Assembly (NCBI RefSeq): GCF_933775445.1
Contig: NC_065878.1
Span: 21,960,395-22,024,394, forward strand
From: Argentina anserina
Taxonomy: Eukaryota; Streptophyta; Magnoliopsida; Rosales; Rosaceae
Length of the DNA: 64,000 nt
Reading direction: 5' to 3'
Shown: in pieces, positions 31,536-44,900 of the stretch
How positions within the stretch are numbered: the stretch's first letter is position 1
Layout of the letters: every line of letters starts with the position of its first letter
Notes under the pieces: model-generated
Seen by the model: the letters and a program-made list of their open reading frames with translations, nothing else
The model's database searches: none
Told to the model about the DNA's origin: nothing
Translations under genes and position numbers: made by a program

Positions 31536-34186
31536 ACTATACTCTTTCTGTCTATTGGTTGATATAGTAGCGGCTATTAATTTCAAAAGAACTCCATGCA
31601 TAATTGATGAGCTACTAAATTGGTGTAAAAATGATGACATTTAATAGTTTCATATAGACAGCAGAATTGAATCACAGGCTGGCCTGTGTGTATCGTTAGG
31701 TGTGCAGCTATATGTCGTTCTTCTGGTTATGAAAATTAGTAAAACGCAATTCTAGTAAATATTCTCTTTCTTTGCGTGAGTCATATACTCATATATGCAT
31801 GCAGCGGGAGCCGAGGCCATTGCTCTAGTATTCATAATTTGGATCGATCCATACTGTTGGCTTTACGAAAAGCCATGCCAATTCCTCAAGCCTATGCAGA
31901 AGGTAAAAAGGAGTAGGAGAATTTCTTTATACACCCAATATGTATTCTCACCAAGTCACAACAGATATGACTCGATCACAATCTTTACGGCGAATTACCA
32001 TCTTCTGGTAATTGCAACGAAACATGTGTGATTACTCCTAATTAGCATTCGCGCACGAACAGTCGAATTAACAAGCGGGAAGAAGTAAGAACGCAAATGC
32101 TTCATCATAATTCATAAAAGGCCAAGGTTTAATATATGGAAGCACGTAATCATTTCTCATTAATTAGCATAAGCTAGTGATCATAGGAATGCATAGATGA
32201 ATGGCAGATTCAAAGCTGAATTATGAGGACAGCCTATTGAATCCTACTAATATAAGGTTTGCAAGCTATTAGTTTTAAATTGAACTGATCGAAAGGTGTC
32301 TCATGATTGAATTTGTAATAATTTGGGATATCGTGGCTTAACAGACACTTCAGAAAGGGATCTTGCCAAGTCTCTAGGTCTAGCTAATGTAAGAAACGTC
32401 CAAGCCTAGATGATATTATATTTGCTTGATTACTTGATGTAATCGTAAAATAAATTAGCCGCTGGGTCCTTTCTTCCCAAGATACGAGTTAGACAAAGAG
32501 TAACATTAACATTCTTGAAGATGAATTTGCAAATAAAGCTGTAGATAGATGCACTTGCAGGCCGGACTGGATTTAGCAATCTTGTGGTGCTACACTGTCA
32601 GAATGTGATCGCTGATCTTGAAGGCTCAACTGAATAGTTCTCAATTGGGAATTTCTTATGTCCTAGCACTCCAGTACGCACTTATCTTTATGGGCACAAG
32701 TCGTAAGACTCTATATACGCACACAGGCACACTTTCTAAATCAAAATACATATGTATCTCGAAAATGTTTCTTTACCATTTTGGAACTGCTTATCAAGCA
32801 TACTTCATTTTCCATTTTTCTTTTTCCTAGTTTTGAGACTAACTTGGGCAGCCTTGGACGGTCTCTGAAAATTTTGAGTTCTAATTGGTGATACATGTGT
32901 TACAAGATATGAACGATCGCGATAGTGTAAATCTGTGTACTGCATATACACTTTGAACAATCGTTTTTGGATTTTATGGCCTCGTAATGTAGTTGCTACT
33001 TGCCACTTCGTGTCGTTCGTAAGTTTATTTTAATAGAACTATGATCGAGTTCCTTCAAAATGATTTACCTAGAAGATACATCATTTATATGTACGTACTA
33101 TTGTAAGTGACTTAATTTGTGGCATCCAAGAGACCAAGACCAGGTGTACTCCGAAAAAAATAAAAAAAATCGAACTAGATATGGTTGCCCTAACCAAATG
33201 TAACACGATGCATGCAAAGCAAATCTTCATGAAAGTGATGATCAGTTTCATGACTTTCATAAATGGAATAGCTTGTAACAAGCAGGCTTTTATCGACAAG
33301 CAAAACGCATGCATCCCCGTGAGATACCCATATATGTGATATATCCAAGTCGATTATGAAGAGCACTCATTAATTTTAGGGTTCCGCACTATAAATTTTC
33401 AGTAAAACGGAAATCTAATTTTACTTTGTTCAATTTAGGTCCTTGAGCACATGATTTAAGAACGCAGAGAATCTGTACTATGCAATTGAGCTCCTCCATT
33501 AGAGAGAGAGAGAGAGAGCAAACACACAAAAACAAGAAGATTTGCAAAGAGTCATATGCACGTTAGCGATCCAATCACTGTGACTGAAGCTATTCAGAGG
33601 TAGCCATTGATTCGTCTGGTCCACAGCTCCTTCTGAACGGAAATATACCTCCGATCTTTCTTCCAGTCCACCACTCCCTCACTCTACGCGGGAAGCTGTG
33701 GAACAACAACAACGAAACACAAATACTAAAAGCACTAAGCACAATCATGACTCCTCTCCTCCCTCCTCCTCTCCTCCCTCCTCCTCCACCCTAATCATAC
33801 CACCTTGGTACATAATACCACACGCAAAGCTGTCAATGTCACAAATCAAAATTTCGAGCTCTTAATTATGTGATTAATGGACTGAAGAGTCGCAGTCATG
33901 GCAGTTCCACAACCACGACTTTTATCCTTCTCTTGCTTTAGTCTCTCTGGTCATTACTTTTAACTAACTGGGAGCTAGCGAAGCTATCAGCCCTATATAC
34001 TTTCTTTTCGACTTTCCCTGTTGAAGGTTTCCCTGCAAACATTAATCATGGATTCAAACTCCATTGTGACTGTGAGTTTGAACAATATAACAACCGAAGC
34101 CCGACCTAGTTCTTCTGGTTCTGCTCTCATAACTTTCTCTTTAGCTTCCAAGTCTTAATTTTCTTCTGGGCCCATTTTGAGATAGT
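31536..34186 (+). promoter_or_regulatory. Intergenic region and probable promoter of the trihelix-pseudokinase gene
   Basis: 31536-33400 shows no gene or repeat that I recognise. Closer to the gene, a (GA)n run lies at ~33500-33518, a CT-rich patch (TCCTCCCTCC units) at ~33752-33790, and a TATA-like CCTATATAC at ~33991-33999, about 190 bp before the ATG. This order is typical of a plant promoter and 5' leader. Confidence 0.4.
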
Positions 34187-37100
34187 ATGGGTGAAACCAA
34201 AGGAGATAACCTCAAGAAGGCGCAGCAGAAGCAACCGCAACCGCAACAAGCGCAGCAGCAGCAAATTTCAGCCTCTCCAAATGACCCCCTTGACGAAGCA
34301 TCACCGTGTACGGTAGTTGTGACCGGAGCAACTGCACCTTTTAATATTCCGGCTCCATTATACGTTCCGATCAGTGGTGCAACATCTTCTTCGTTACCCT
34401 TCGATCAACCACAATTTGAGGCGGTGAATCCCAAAAGACCTAGATACACTAGTACTGGCCAATGGAAGCTTCTACCATCCCCGTCTTCCCAACAAAAACA
34501 GACTCCTACCCAAACGCCGTCCCCCAACCAGAAAACCCAGCCCCAATCTCATACTACTACTGGAGGTTCTTCGTCAGATACAGATTCATCCCCACCTCAC
34601 TCTCCTCGCCCGTCTCTCTCCGCAACCTCAGGCCAAGACACAACCAAAACAGAAGGAGAAGAACATAACCCATCTCTTCACCGCACTCAGTTCCGAAGAG
34701 GCAAGTATGTCAGCCCGGTATGGAAGCCCCACGAGATGTTGTGGCTAGCCAAGGCTTGGAGGGCTGTTTATCAAAGCCAAGGCTCCGACGGGTCCGGTTC
34801 ATCTTCAAGAACTGAACACCACTCTGATATTCCCGGTCAACCCACCAGAGCCAAAACAAGGGCTGATAAGGACAAGGAAGTAGCCGAGTTTCTTCAAAAG
34901 AATGGGATCAACCGAGATGCCAAAACTGCCGGTACAAAATGGGATAATATGCTCGGTGAGTTTAGAAAAGTCTACGAGTGGGAAAGAGGAGCTGAGAGAG
35001 AACAACTTGGGAACAAGAGCTATTTTAGGCTTTCACCTTACGAGAGGAAGCTTCACAGATTGCCTGCTTCTTTTGATGAAGAGGTATTTGATGAGCTCTC
35101 ACAGTTCATGGGGTCTAAGATGAGGACTCCTCCTGTTAGCGGAGCCGCTGATAGCACACGGACTCAATCTCTTTATGTCACCACAAGTACTGTTTTGCCG
35201 CAACCACCTTCATTCAGAGACGAAGATCTCCCTCTCTCAGGTATATCATCAGACAATTAGAAAATATATATGTTGGCACGTAGATTGAACAGGGAATTTA
35301 CTGTTGATGATGATCATATACCATATATGTAGGTAGGGCAAGGCAGCTAATGATCATGAGCGCTGGTGGGGAACTACCTTTTAACCCCGGCGGAAGATCG
35401 GGAAGTCTGTTAGGGTTTGATCATCTACCTCACTATCATCACCAGGCTTCACTAGACTACGCTGTAGGTGTTTCTTCATCGATTTCCTCGACGAAGGAGC
35501 TTCGTCGAATTGGGAAAATTCGAATGACATGGGAAGAATCCGTTAGTTTGTGGGGTGAAGAAGGTGAGCACCACCGTGGGAGAATCAAGATTCAAGGTGG
35601 CTCCAGCTTCTTGAATGCGGACGAGCTAGCTTTCTTTGATGATTCTATGGTTGCTTGCACCATGGAAGCTTTCGAAGATGGTCCTCTCAGAGGATTCTCT
35701 GTTGACCGATTTGTGTCTGGTCAACAAGTCAAGGTCTTTGGCCGACGAAAACCCGCCACCCCAGGTACTAAAACGACGACGTCCTTCTCTTTGATATAGT
35801 CATGTTATGAATTAATTCACTAACGTTCTGACGCTGCACACTTTTAATTAAGGTCTAGACTATAGTTTCACATTCTTGTTTGACATTTAAATCTTGGTTA
35901 GTTCAACATCTGACATTGCGTTAATTACTGTCAAGGCTTCTCAGAGAAGACCCGTCCGTTTGCTAAATCCTTTACAAGATGTAAGTCTTTTCAGATATGG
36001 AAACTTTAACTAGGGTTTTGTTCAAAAGAAAGAAATAGATTGTGACCAGAGTCATTTTATGTTAAGACCAATTATCTCAACCTGGTTCAAATGGTTGCAG
36101 CAATGCCTCCATGGGAATTTCAAGATCCAAGTGAATGCTACATTACTAGTCTTCGAGTTCCATCCCAATCGCTTCCAAGCTTATCAGAGCTCTCAAGCTA
36201 CATACAACAGCCACCGCCTGAAGAACTCCGAATTCCACTCCGGAAAGACGTTTACCGGGACTTGCCACAGGGGAGAGAGGCTTTCTTCACTGCATCCAAT
36301 GATTCATTAGATTGTAGAGCCATCACGTACGATATTGTCAGCCCCATTATTCGAAGCAACTATGGTCTTAGTACTGCCACTAGTAGAGACTCTTTCATTG
36401 GCCTTTGGGATGACTGCATCAATAGGTTCGTGTACAAGTTCTGTTGTGTCAACATGGTTTTCATTCGAAAGGCTACTTCAATATCAATGACTGAAGCTTT
36501 GCAAGATCAATGGCCAAGTGTGACGGGGTTCGTGAAAAACTTCTGTTTCTGGAGAGGTGAAGAGACAGATCAAGTACGAGATGGTCACATTCATCCTTCA
36601 AAATCGTTGGTGGAGAAACTTCAATGGACATATAATGATCTTCCTTATATTTTCGGGTACTACTCTGTAGGAGATTTGGTCACATTTTGTGCTTTAAGTA
36701 AAGGAGGACAAGATCGAATTATTCAGACTAACTTACAGACGCTTGATCTATCTTTGCCATCGGATAGACTGAAAGCCCTAGTCTTGTGTTACAGAGTTGC
36801 TGGGTTACTGCCCTTGCTAGCCGATAGATGCTTAAACGTCAACAGTGGGGCTACATGTTCTAGCAACGGGGGTTCTATAAGTTACAAGCTCGGTCCTTAT
36901 AGTGATTTTGAGAGGGTTGATTTGCGTAATGGAAATACTGTTGAGATGACCCCTAATACAGTGACTAGATTTTTCTCCAACCAAAGAAAGTGGTCAGCGG
37001 TCAAAGAAATCTACGATGTCCTTGATCAGAGAATACCCCATGCAGAGTATATTCACAGGTCCTCGGAGAAAGACTTGGCTTTGGTGTTCAGGCCAAGAGG

Positions 37101-37554
37101 ATACAAATTCAAACCAAGAAACTGCGCGGAGCTCGTAGAGGCGCTCAAGTTCGTGACCAAAGCTCTGGTGGCGCTGCACGACTTGTCGTTCATGCACAGG
37201 AGCATAGGCTGGGACAAAGTGATGAGGGGCACGGAGAGGGACAACGAGTGGCTCCTTTGTGGGTTCGACGAGGCGGCTGGTGCACCACAGTTGAATCCAC
37301 ACCAGGTTGCTGCGGCGGAGCGTGGAAAACACGCGCCAGAGCTGGAGAGGGCCTTGCATGGGGTGAAAGTGGACGTGTGGGGTGTTGGTCACCTGGTGAG
37401 AACTTGTGGGTTGGCAGTTGTGCCAAAGATGCTCAGGGAGCTCCAGAATCGCTGTTTGGAACAAAACCCAGAGCTTAGGCCAACTGCAGCCGAATGCTAC
37501 CACCACCTGCTTCAGCTGCAGTCGTCACTGTCGGTTGTCACCACGATGATGTGA
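34187..37554 (+). CDS. Trihelix DNA-binding / pseudokinase fusion protein (four exons, 994 aa)
   Basis: Predicted exons are 34187-35240, 35333-35764, 35936-35980 and 36101-37554. All introns are GT-AG, and the reading frame closes exactly (2,985 nt). Residues 1-170 are Gln/Pro/Ser-rich and disordered. Residues ~170-290 form a trihelix (MYB/SANT-like) region with spaced tryptophans: VWKPHEMLWLAKAW, then AGTKWDNMLGEFRKVYEWE. A middle segment (~355-510) holds a conserved-looking WEESVSLW block. Residues ~512-994 end in a kinase-like lobe in which the catalytic HRD is HRS (876-878), no DFG aspartate is in place (the position reads GFDEA), but HAPE and VDVWGVGHL remain. It is therefore predicted to be inactive as a kinase. 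It is likely nuclear, binding DNA and scaffolding partners. I believe a similar protein exists in Arabidopsis (At5g51800 type), from memory and unverified. Confidence 0.88.
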
Positions 37555-38492
37555 CTACTGACCAGGGTTTTTCAGTTTTACAGGATTCGGGTGCATGCTT
37601 TCACATGGCTAGATAAATGGCCACCCTTGTATCTTTCTTTGTTGTGTTTTGTATTTGATGTTTTGCTAATTTGATCCCTTAAATATGAAATGAGAGATAG
37701 ACGGCGGAGAATAGACGGCGGCTACTGCAGGCTGGTTAGAACTTAAAGTGACAACTGCTCTCAAATCAATGTCAGGCGGAGAGAGTTTGGAAAATTTGAA
37801 AATCTTTGATGTGGTTCTGTGCTTCGAGCAGGATATGGGATGGGTTGTATGACGGGATCCCTTGTTTGACATGGACTGGTTAATCTGGCCTGGCCGGATT
37901 GCAGAATCTTGGTTTACGATTCCCTTTTCTCTTTACGTAGCTCTTTCCTGTTTTCTAGTCTAAATTTATAAACTCACCTGATGGCCGGAAGATCGAGGCA
38001 CCTAATTATTCCACCAAAGAGGCTGACAAATAAAATTTAACATGAATTCTGAAATTTTTGCTATTGAGGAGACAGCGATAATAATTTTAGGTGGTCTATC
38101 AGCAAAATTTGTTAAAGTTATAACTCTTGCGTTTGAAGGCAACGTTAGTAAGCCCTACCTACTAGTATTTTGAGAAATAATATACTTCACTGCTAATGAT
38201 ATTGATTCTCAAGGGCCAACATCATCAAACAACATTTTTTTTCTGTAATCAATTGATGATATTGTTGAATTTGCAGAAAAAAAAAAAAGAATTGTTGTTT
38301 GATGAGTTTGCACGTCTCAATTCACTTGAAACTAAAATGAGTTTGCTGTCATTTACCGAAAAGAAATTGCAGTCATTCTCCGGCCGTCTATGACTTAGCG
38401 ATAATTTCTTTCACCAGTTAATTGATTGCTCCTGTATTCGACTGGAAATCTACCCATGTTTCATTAGTGGGAGAACCTTTTAGCACCACCTA
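37555..38492. other. 3' flank of the trihelix-pseudokinase gene
   Basis: Expected to hold the 3' UTR. The remainder is AT-rich with no frame or repeat I can support. It ends in ACCTA directly before an LTR. Confidence 0.45.
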
Positions 38493-38883
38493 TGTAATGA
38501 CCCAATTTTTTCCGGATCGATTTATTTGAATTTGTAGATTTAATAAACATTGTAATATTAATAAACCGCAATGTTTCGTCTCGCGACGTTGTCAAATCGA
38601 AAACGGAACCGTCGTCGGAAATCTTATTTAAAAAAACGTTACGTTTCCGCGACACGAGAATCGATTTTTACTCCGTCACTCGTTTGTGAAATCCTCATTC
38701 ACGAAAATTGTAGAGCTCGTCGATACGAGTTCGTGAACACGTCACGCGTTCTAATCGGACGTCGTACGTAAAAGTTATTAACGATGGAAGTTAGTTTCCG
38801 ATTTTGGAAGTGGGTATAAAAATGAGATTTTTAGATTTAGGGTTTCCATTTTCGAAAACCCTCTCTCTCAGCCGCCTCCCTTT

Positions 38884-38915
<32 letters not shown>

Positions 38916-41085
38916 TTCCCGATCTCTCTCTCTCTTCCTCAGAAAATCCATCGTCGGCGATCTCCTTCCCTGGGCCGCTGTGGCTCTCACCACCTCGCCC
39001 AAAAGCTTCGCAAGGCTCTCCACTCCAAACCCGAACTCGACGCAGTCCCCCTCGCCACCGCTAAGCTTGCGCGACTCCCTCCGCCTTCCTAGCTTCATCG
39101 TCGGCGAGACCAGAGCACGGAGACCGGATCACCACCACCTATCCTCGTTGCCGAAGCCGCCAGCTAGGAGATTGGAACTCGGAATCACGCCACTTCTCTT
39201 CCTTGAGAAATCGACCACGATCGGCGATCCATCCCTCTCCGACAACGTTCCGGTGGCTCCAACGTACGATCTAGGTATGATTTGATGTAATTGATGGTTG
39301 AGTGTGATTGTTTGATGGATTTTGGGTCGATTTGGGGAAGGATCCGAGGAGGAGGGGGAGGTGAGGATACCGCCTCCTTCGGCGGCGCGTGAGGGAAGGT
39401 GAGTAGTGCTTTGCGCGGCCTTGGGCCATGGAGGGGAAGATGAGAGGAAATGGAGGGGTTTGGGGGTGGTGGTGGCAAGCTACACGCCGGTTTTAGAGGT
39501 GGCGCGTGGGCCCCACGCGCTGCCACAGTGAGCGACGCGTGAACGCCACGCGCGGTCGCCAGAGGTGGCACGTGTTTTCAAACGGTAATTTTTGTAAAAT
39601 TATTTTTTACGTACGGTGAATGTAAAAAGTAATTTACGTACTGTGAATGTAAAAATTATTTTACGTATAGTAATTGTAAAAATAATTTCTGAAGGGTAAA
39701 TCAGTAATTATAATTTACTGAGACAGTATTTACGATGCAATAGTACATGGATGTACATGAATACGTACATAGTATGTACATGTACATAAATACGTAAATC
39801 ATATGTACTCGTACAAGAATACGTAATTTATATGTATTTGGACAATAATACATGAATATTAATTACGTGAACAATAATTTCATAAAAACCAGAAATTGCT
39901 GAATAGTAAAACATTATTACTGTTCCGTCATTTAAGGTTTTATGTAACGCTTCTAAATTCACTTCTTATCTATTCTAGGTGATCGACACAACAAGTAAAA
40001 GATTCGAATTCGAAATCGTGGAAATTACGCTCAGGATTATAAGGTGAGTAAAATCTCACAGTGACGAATCTACCCTTGAGGAGATTCGTAATTACACTTA
40101 ATTTAAAAGAATGAACTATGATACGTATATGATATAGTGGATTGTGTATGTGTATTATTGGTAAAATAGGTATATATATATATGGTTTGCCATATTATAT
40201 ACTGTCATAATTTTCGTTTGCGAATGAGTTCATTTTGGTGTTGATATTTATTTATTTCAGCATGTCGATTTATTTATACAATATCATGCAATGATTGTTT
40301 GTACGTGGTTTTAACTTGAGTTGTGTTAAAACGTTTTTGTGGTATGTGGACCTGTATTCGGACGTGTTGGCATGTCGGAATCTAGTCTTGGTCAGGCGAC
40401 AGTTACGATTCAGTTAGAGCTCTAGTCTGTTTGCCGGGTACTAACATGAGGGGTAACAGTGGTGTACCAGCGCTAATGTGTACCTATATTATTTTTTTGG
40501 ATATTGGGTGGCGAGAGGTTGCCCAATGTCGGGCGGCGTACTAACATGAGGGGTAACAGAGGTGTAACAGCGCTCATGAGTACCCGTATTATAAATTCAT
40601 TTTGGTAAACATAGGGGTTACCCGATTTCTCATGAGCATATATATTTTCTATAAATATTAGATAACCAGATGGGTCGTCCAATGACTCATGAGTGCATTT
40701 ATGATTGATGCTTTATGGATTTTCGTATATATTTTTATGCGAGTTATATTGATGTTTTACTTATACGAGCTGCAAAACTTACTGGGTGTGTGTTTACAAT
40801 CCCGATGCACTTATTCGATGGTATATGGAATAATTCCGCATGTGTGGATTAGCAGAATCGACGAACAACACCGAAGACTTTGAAGTTGTTTTATTCTATC
40901 TTGTGGTGAGGATTTGAGAGGATTTTTATATTTCCATTTGATATAATGCTTGAATTATAAATTTGGTTTGTAATAATCAATTTGACTGAGTTGTACTATG
41001 AATTCAGTAATGATCCACTGTGATATTAAATTATTTCGATTTATTGAGATTGTTTTAGAGTTTTTCATGACTTCGAAATTTGAGG
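38493..41085 (+). mobile_element. Chromovirus LTR (B-type), 3' end truncated
   Basis: It starts TGTAATGACCCAATTT, like the LTR start at 17149, and is collinear with the LTR resuming at 23178. TATA box ~38815, AGGGTTTCC 38839, donor-like AG|GTATGA 39275, acceptor 39978, 65-nt segment 39979-40043 and donor AAG|GTGAGT 40044. It breaks off at about 41085, roughly 30 bp short of the terminus, where an inverted LTR begins. Confidence 0.87.
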
Positions 41086-42334
41086 TTTATACTGTTCACG
41101 TATTTACTATTCACGTATTTATGTATAAAAACACATCAATTACGTATCCATGTACGTGTACATACTGTTTACGTATTTCTGTACGTACGAATACTATTCA
41201 AATGTAAATACTGTCTCAGTAAATAATAATTACTGAATTACACTTCTGAAATTACTTTTTACATTTACTGAAAGTAATTTACATTTACATTTACCGTACT
41301 TAAATCACATTTTTACATTTACCGTCGTAAAATAAATTTTTACAATTTACTGTGTCGAACCACTGTTCACGCGCCGCCGCAAGTAGCGGCGCGTGGGGTA
41401 CACGCGTCACTCACCGGCAACCGCGCGTGGCACTCACGCGCCACTCTCTATGACAGCGTGTGGGGCCCACGCGCCGCCTAAGTCGGCGGTAACCTTCCTT
41501 CGCCATTCTCCACTCCAACTCATCCAAAAATTTACACCAACCATCACAACAATTCAAAATATGCAAACCCTCACCTCAATCAAAGTTTTGAACTGTCGGA
41601 TTCACCGGTGAAGCTTAAGAAGTCGACGGCGTCGGGGTGGATTAAATGGTGCGTGATTTGGCCCCCCAATCGCTTGTAGATGGTTCCAAAGGTGACGATC
41701 GGCGTCAAGGTGCCCTCCTCCGAACCCTTGCGTCGCCGGAGTAAGTGGTTCGTGCGGCGGTGAGTTGCAGGCGATGCAGGAGCTCGACGTAGCTTCCCGG
41801 CGACGAAGGAGATCGCGTCTTGCCTAGGAGAGGAAGGGGTCGAGCTCGTGGTGGCTTAGATGGTGGCGGTGTGTGGCACGGAGGCCAGAGATGCCAGATC
41901 GCGGCGGAGAATTATTTTGAGAGAGGGAGAGAGCTCGGGGCCGAGAGTGGGAGGGAGGCGGAGAGAGAGGGGTTTCCAAAAATGGAAACCCTAATCTGAA
42001 AAATGTACCTTTTATACTCCTCTCCAAAATCGGAAACTAATTTTCGTCGTTAATAACTCTCACGTCCGACGTCCGATTCGAACGCGTGTTGTGTCCACGA
42101 ACTCGTATCAACGAGCTCTACAACTTTCGTGAATGAAGTTTTCACAAACGATTAACTGAGTAAAAGTCGATATTCACGTCATGGAAACGTAATTTTTCTA
42201 AATAAACGTTACGATAATGTTTCCGTTTTCGATATACCACTTCGTGAAGCATAACAAATTCGTTTAAATTAATTTCACAAATTTATGAACTTAAAAACAA
42301 TCCAATATTCGTTCCGAAAAATCGGGTTATTGCA
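41086..42334 (-). mobile_element. Inverted 5' portion of a chromovirus LTR (A-type)
   Basis: Read on the minus strand from 42334 it starts TGCAATAACCCGATTTTTCG, matching 28561 onward with T-to-C at the third base. It continues through TATA box (42016-42010), AAACCC hairpin (41990-41971), donor-like GAG|GTGAGG (41574) and the GC-rich and ACGTA blocks, and stops at ~41086. It corresponds to about the first 1,250-1,400 bp of the LTR. Confidence 0.85.
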
Positions 42335-42650
42335 GTGATAACCTACTGGCCAATGCCAGCTCAAATTAATGTGCGGCCATGTGCGAAAGTTCAAAATGCG
42401 GCCCTAAACACAAGTCACAAATCAAATCAATCAATTGAAAACTTAAAACCATAATATTTGCAAAGTCATATGTTCATTGATTACAAAAACCGTTGCGTCA
42501 ACAATTCGACATCCATTACAAAATCTCAAAGTCATATGTTCACTTACACAAGGCTAATAGATATGATGCCAGCAATGGGACTCATTCAGTAGCTAGTATT
42601 ATATTTAACGAAAATATGGTATATAGTTGACTATTTAATCCTGAAAATCT

Positions 42651-42781
42651 AATTAGATAAGTGTTATTTATACAAGTTTAGATCATACATTTATAGGAAT
42701 CATTTAATATGAACGATTAACACAAAAGTCAATTACTAGAAATACAATATGTTCATAAGTCAATAATTTGTTGAGCTAACA
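42651..42781 (-). repeat. 3' LTR of the copia element
   Basis: On the element strand it begins TGTTAGCTCAACA, preceded by a purine-rich tract (ACTTGAGGGTGTG, 42794-42782) that would prime plus-strand synthesis. It matches 46956-47093. Confidence 0.88.
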
Positions 42782-43064
42782 CACACCCTCAAGTTGGCGC
42801 ATACACATCAATCATGTCCAACTTGCCAGCGAGTCATAAAAGACCTTTTTTTAAACACTTTTAGTTAATATATCTGCCAGCTGGTTTTCTGTAGGAATAA
42901 AAGGAAACTGATAATATTGACATGAAGCTTTTCTTTTGTGAAGTGACGATCAACCTCGACATGTTTAGTGCGATCATGTTGTACCGGATTCTGTGAAATA
43001 TCAATTGCTACCCGGTTGTCACAATGCAATTTCATGGTAGTTTTTAGTTTGAGACCTAAATCAC

Positions 43065-43652
43065 ATAACAAGTTTTTAACCACAATAACTCACACATACC
43101 ATGAGACATACCTCTATACTCAGCTTCCGCACTAGACCGTGCCACCACCTTTTGTTTCTTGTTTTTCCATGTAACCAGATTACCTTCCACAAAGGTAAAG
43201 TAACCTGATGCCGATCTTCTGTTTGTGGTACTTCTAGCCCAATATGCATCTGTGAAGCCACAAACTTCAAAAACATTGTTGTGTGTAGAAAGAATTACCT
43301 GGATATTGTTCATCTTTGCAACATGTGCATATGTGTCATCATAGTATATGCCATATGTCTGGGTGAACCCCTTCACTACTAGGCGTTCTTTATACCGACT
43401 TACTGACTCATCTGAATTATGTTTTTCTGTAAACACCCAGCAACCTCCCATAACCTTCTTTCCATGTGGTGGAGATACAAGCTCCCAAGTATTGTTCTTC
43501 TGTAATGCTTTCACCTCTTCCTCTATTGTTTTCCTCCATTTTGAGTCTCCCAATGCATCATGCACTTTGTTAGGTACTAATACATCGAATATTTGATTTA
43601 CAAATGATTCATATGACTCAAACAATCTTTTGGTGGACACAAAATTAGCCAC
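43065..43652 (-). pseudogene. Copia RT-RNase H remnant with internal deletion
   Basis: One open frame of 198 codons (43652-43059) runs from the linker before RT (KWRKTIEEEVKALQKNNTWE) through the first RT strand (YKERLVVKGFTQTYGIYYDD) and then jumps straight to RNase H (GFTDAYWARSTTNRRSASGY, SSAEAEYRGM). The RT palm with its catalytic YVDD, about 200 residues in the family, is gone, yet the frame stays open across the join. After 43060 a frame change continues the RNase H end (LHCDNRVAIDISQNPVQHDRTKH) at 43080-42920. Confidence 0.88.
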
Positions 43653-43985
43653 ATGATACTTAGCTTTGGCCCGAATGGTAGGTTAATACTTTTTTGTTGG
43701 TTAACCTCGAGTAGACCTATTTGATAAAGTATATTGTCTATTATTAGCCTCACTAGTATTAACTCCAATAGAGTGACTAACCTCATATGAGTGATCTTCT
43801 GTACTAGGAAAACATGGGTCAGGGATAGAAGTAACAGCAGGGGAGGCAAGAGGGGCAGTTGCGTTGTTAGCTTTTGGTACCTAAATCTCTGGAACAACTA
43901 TAACAGAATCATCTGGTGGTGTCTACGGAGCTGATGCATTAGTGATCTCAACTGAACCTATCTCAGCCTCTTCACGATACATCTC

Positions 43986-44690
43986 TTAAAAATATGAATG
44001 CTCCATCTGAAGAGCAATATCAGAATAGGTAAAATAGCTCATGTTCTCAAAGAAAGTAACGTCCATAGTGACATAGTATTTCATGGTAGGTGGATGATAA
44101 CACATGTACTCTTGCTGATGTCCTCCATAACCAACAAACACATATTTAAGTATCTGGACATCCAACTTTGACCTCTGACTTTTTGGAATATGGACAAAAG
44201 CAACACAGCTAAAAACACGAGCATGGAGATTATGAAATGAGGGCAAGGAGACATGAGATGCAAGCACCTCATATGGAACTTTTTCTTGGAGGACATTAGA
44301 TGAAAGACGATTAATGACGTGGGCAGAGGTTATGACAGCATTACCCCAAATATATTTAGGCATGTGGGCACTAAAGAGAAGACAACGAGCCATATCAAGT
44401 AAATGACAATTTTTCATTTCGGATACCCCGTTCTGCTCAGGTGTGTAAGGATACGTTGTTTGAGGAACAATCTCATGTGTTTTAAAGAACTCATGAAAGA
44501 CACGGTTCACATATTCCCTCCCCCCATTGTCAGAACGAAGAACTTTAATTTTGACATGGTATTGTGTTTGGACATTGGTATAGAAGGCGTGAAAAGCCGG
44601 AAAAACCTCATCCTTGGTTTTAAGAAAAACAATCCATGAAAGACGTGTGTAATTATCAATAAATGATACATAGTATCTCATACCTGACAT
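43986..44690 (-). pseudogene. Copia integrase core
   Basis: The rve-type integrase domain inserts element cDNA into host DNA. The first catalytic aspartate is in YVSFIDNYTR, the second in LRSDNGGREY, and the glutamate in QNGVSEMKN, so the DDE triad is present. The frame is open for 234 codons, but it is cut off from gag and RT by stops. The zinc-binding part (HHCC) lies upstream around 44690-44900 and is damaged. Confidence 0.88.
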
Positions 44691-44900
44691 AGTAGGTTCT
44701 TTTGAAGGTTCACAAACATCATAATGAATTAATTCAAAAGGAATAACGCTTTTATTAGAAATACTAGAGGAATAAGTAGCTCAATGACTCTTGCCCAAAA
44801 CACATGTTTCACAACGTAAAGTTGACTCATCCACACCAATAAACAAAGTAGGCATAGATTTTTTCATATTATTAAAAGATGGATGCCTTAAGCGACAATA

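Noticed and set aside
31795..32031. 78-codon open frame between the solo LTR and the trihelix gene
   Set aside because: No domain, no convincing promoter or splice signals.
37190..37506. Minus-strand open frames of 78-170 codons opposite the trihelix-pseudokinase gene
   Set aside because: They are antisense shadows of the GC-rich kinase-like exon, with no domain of their own.
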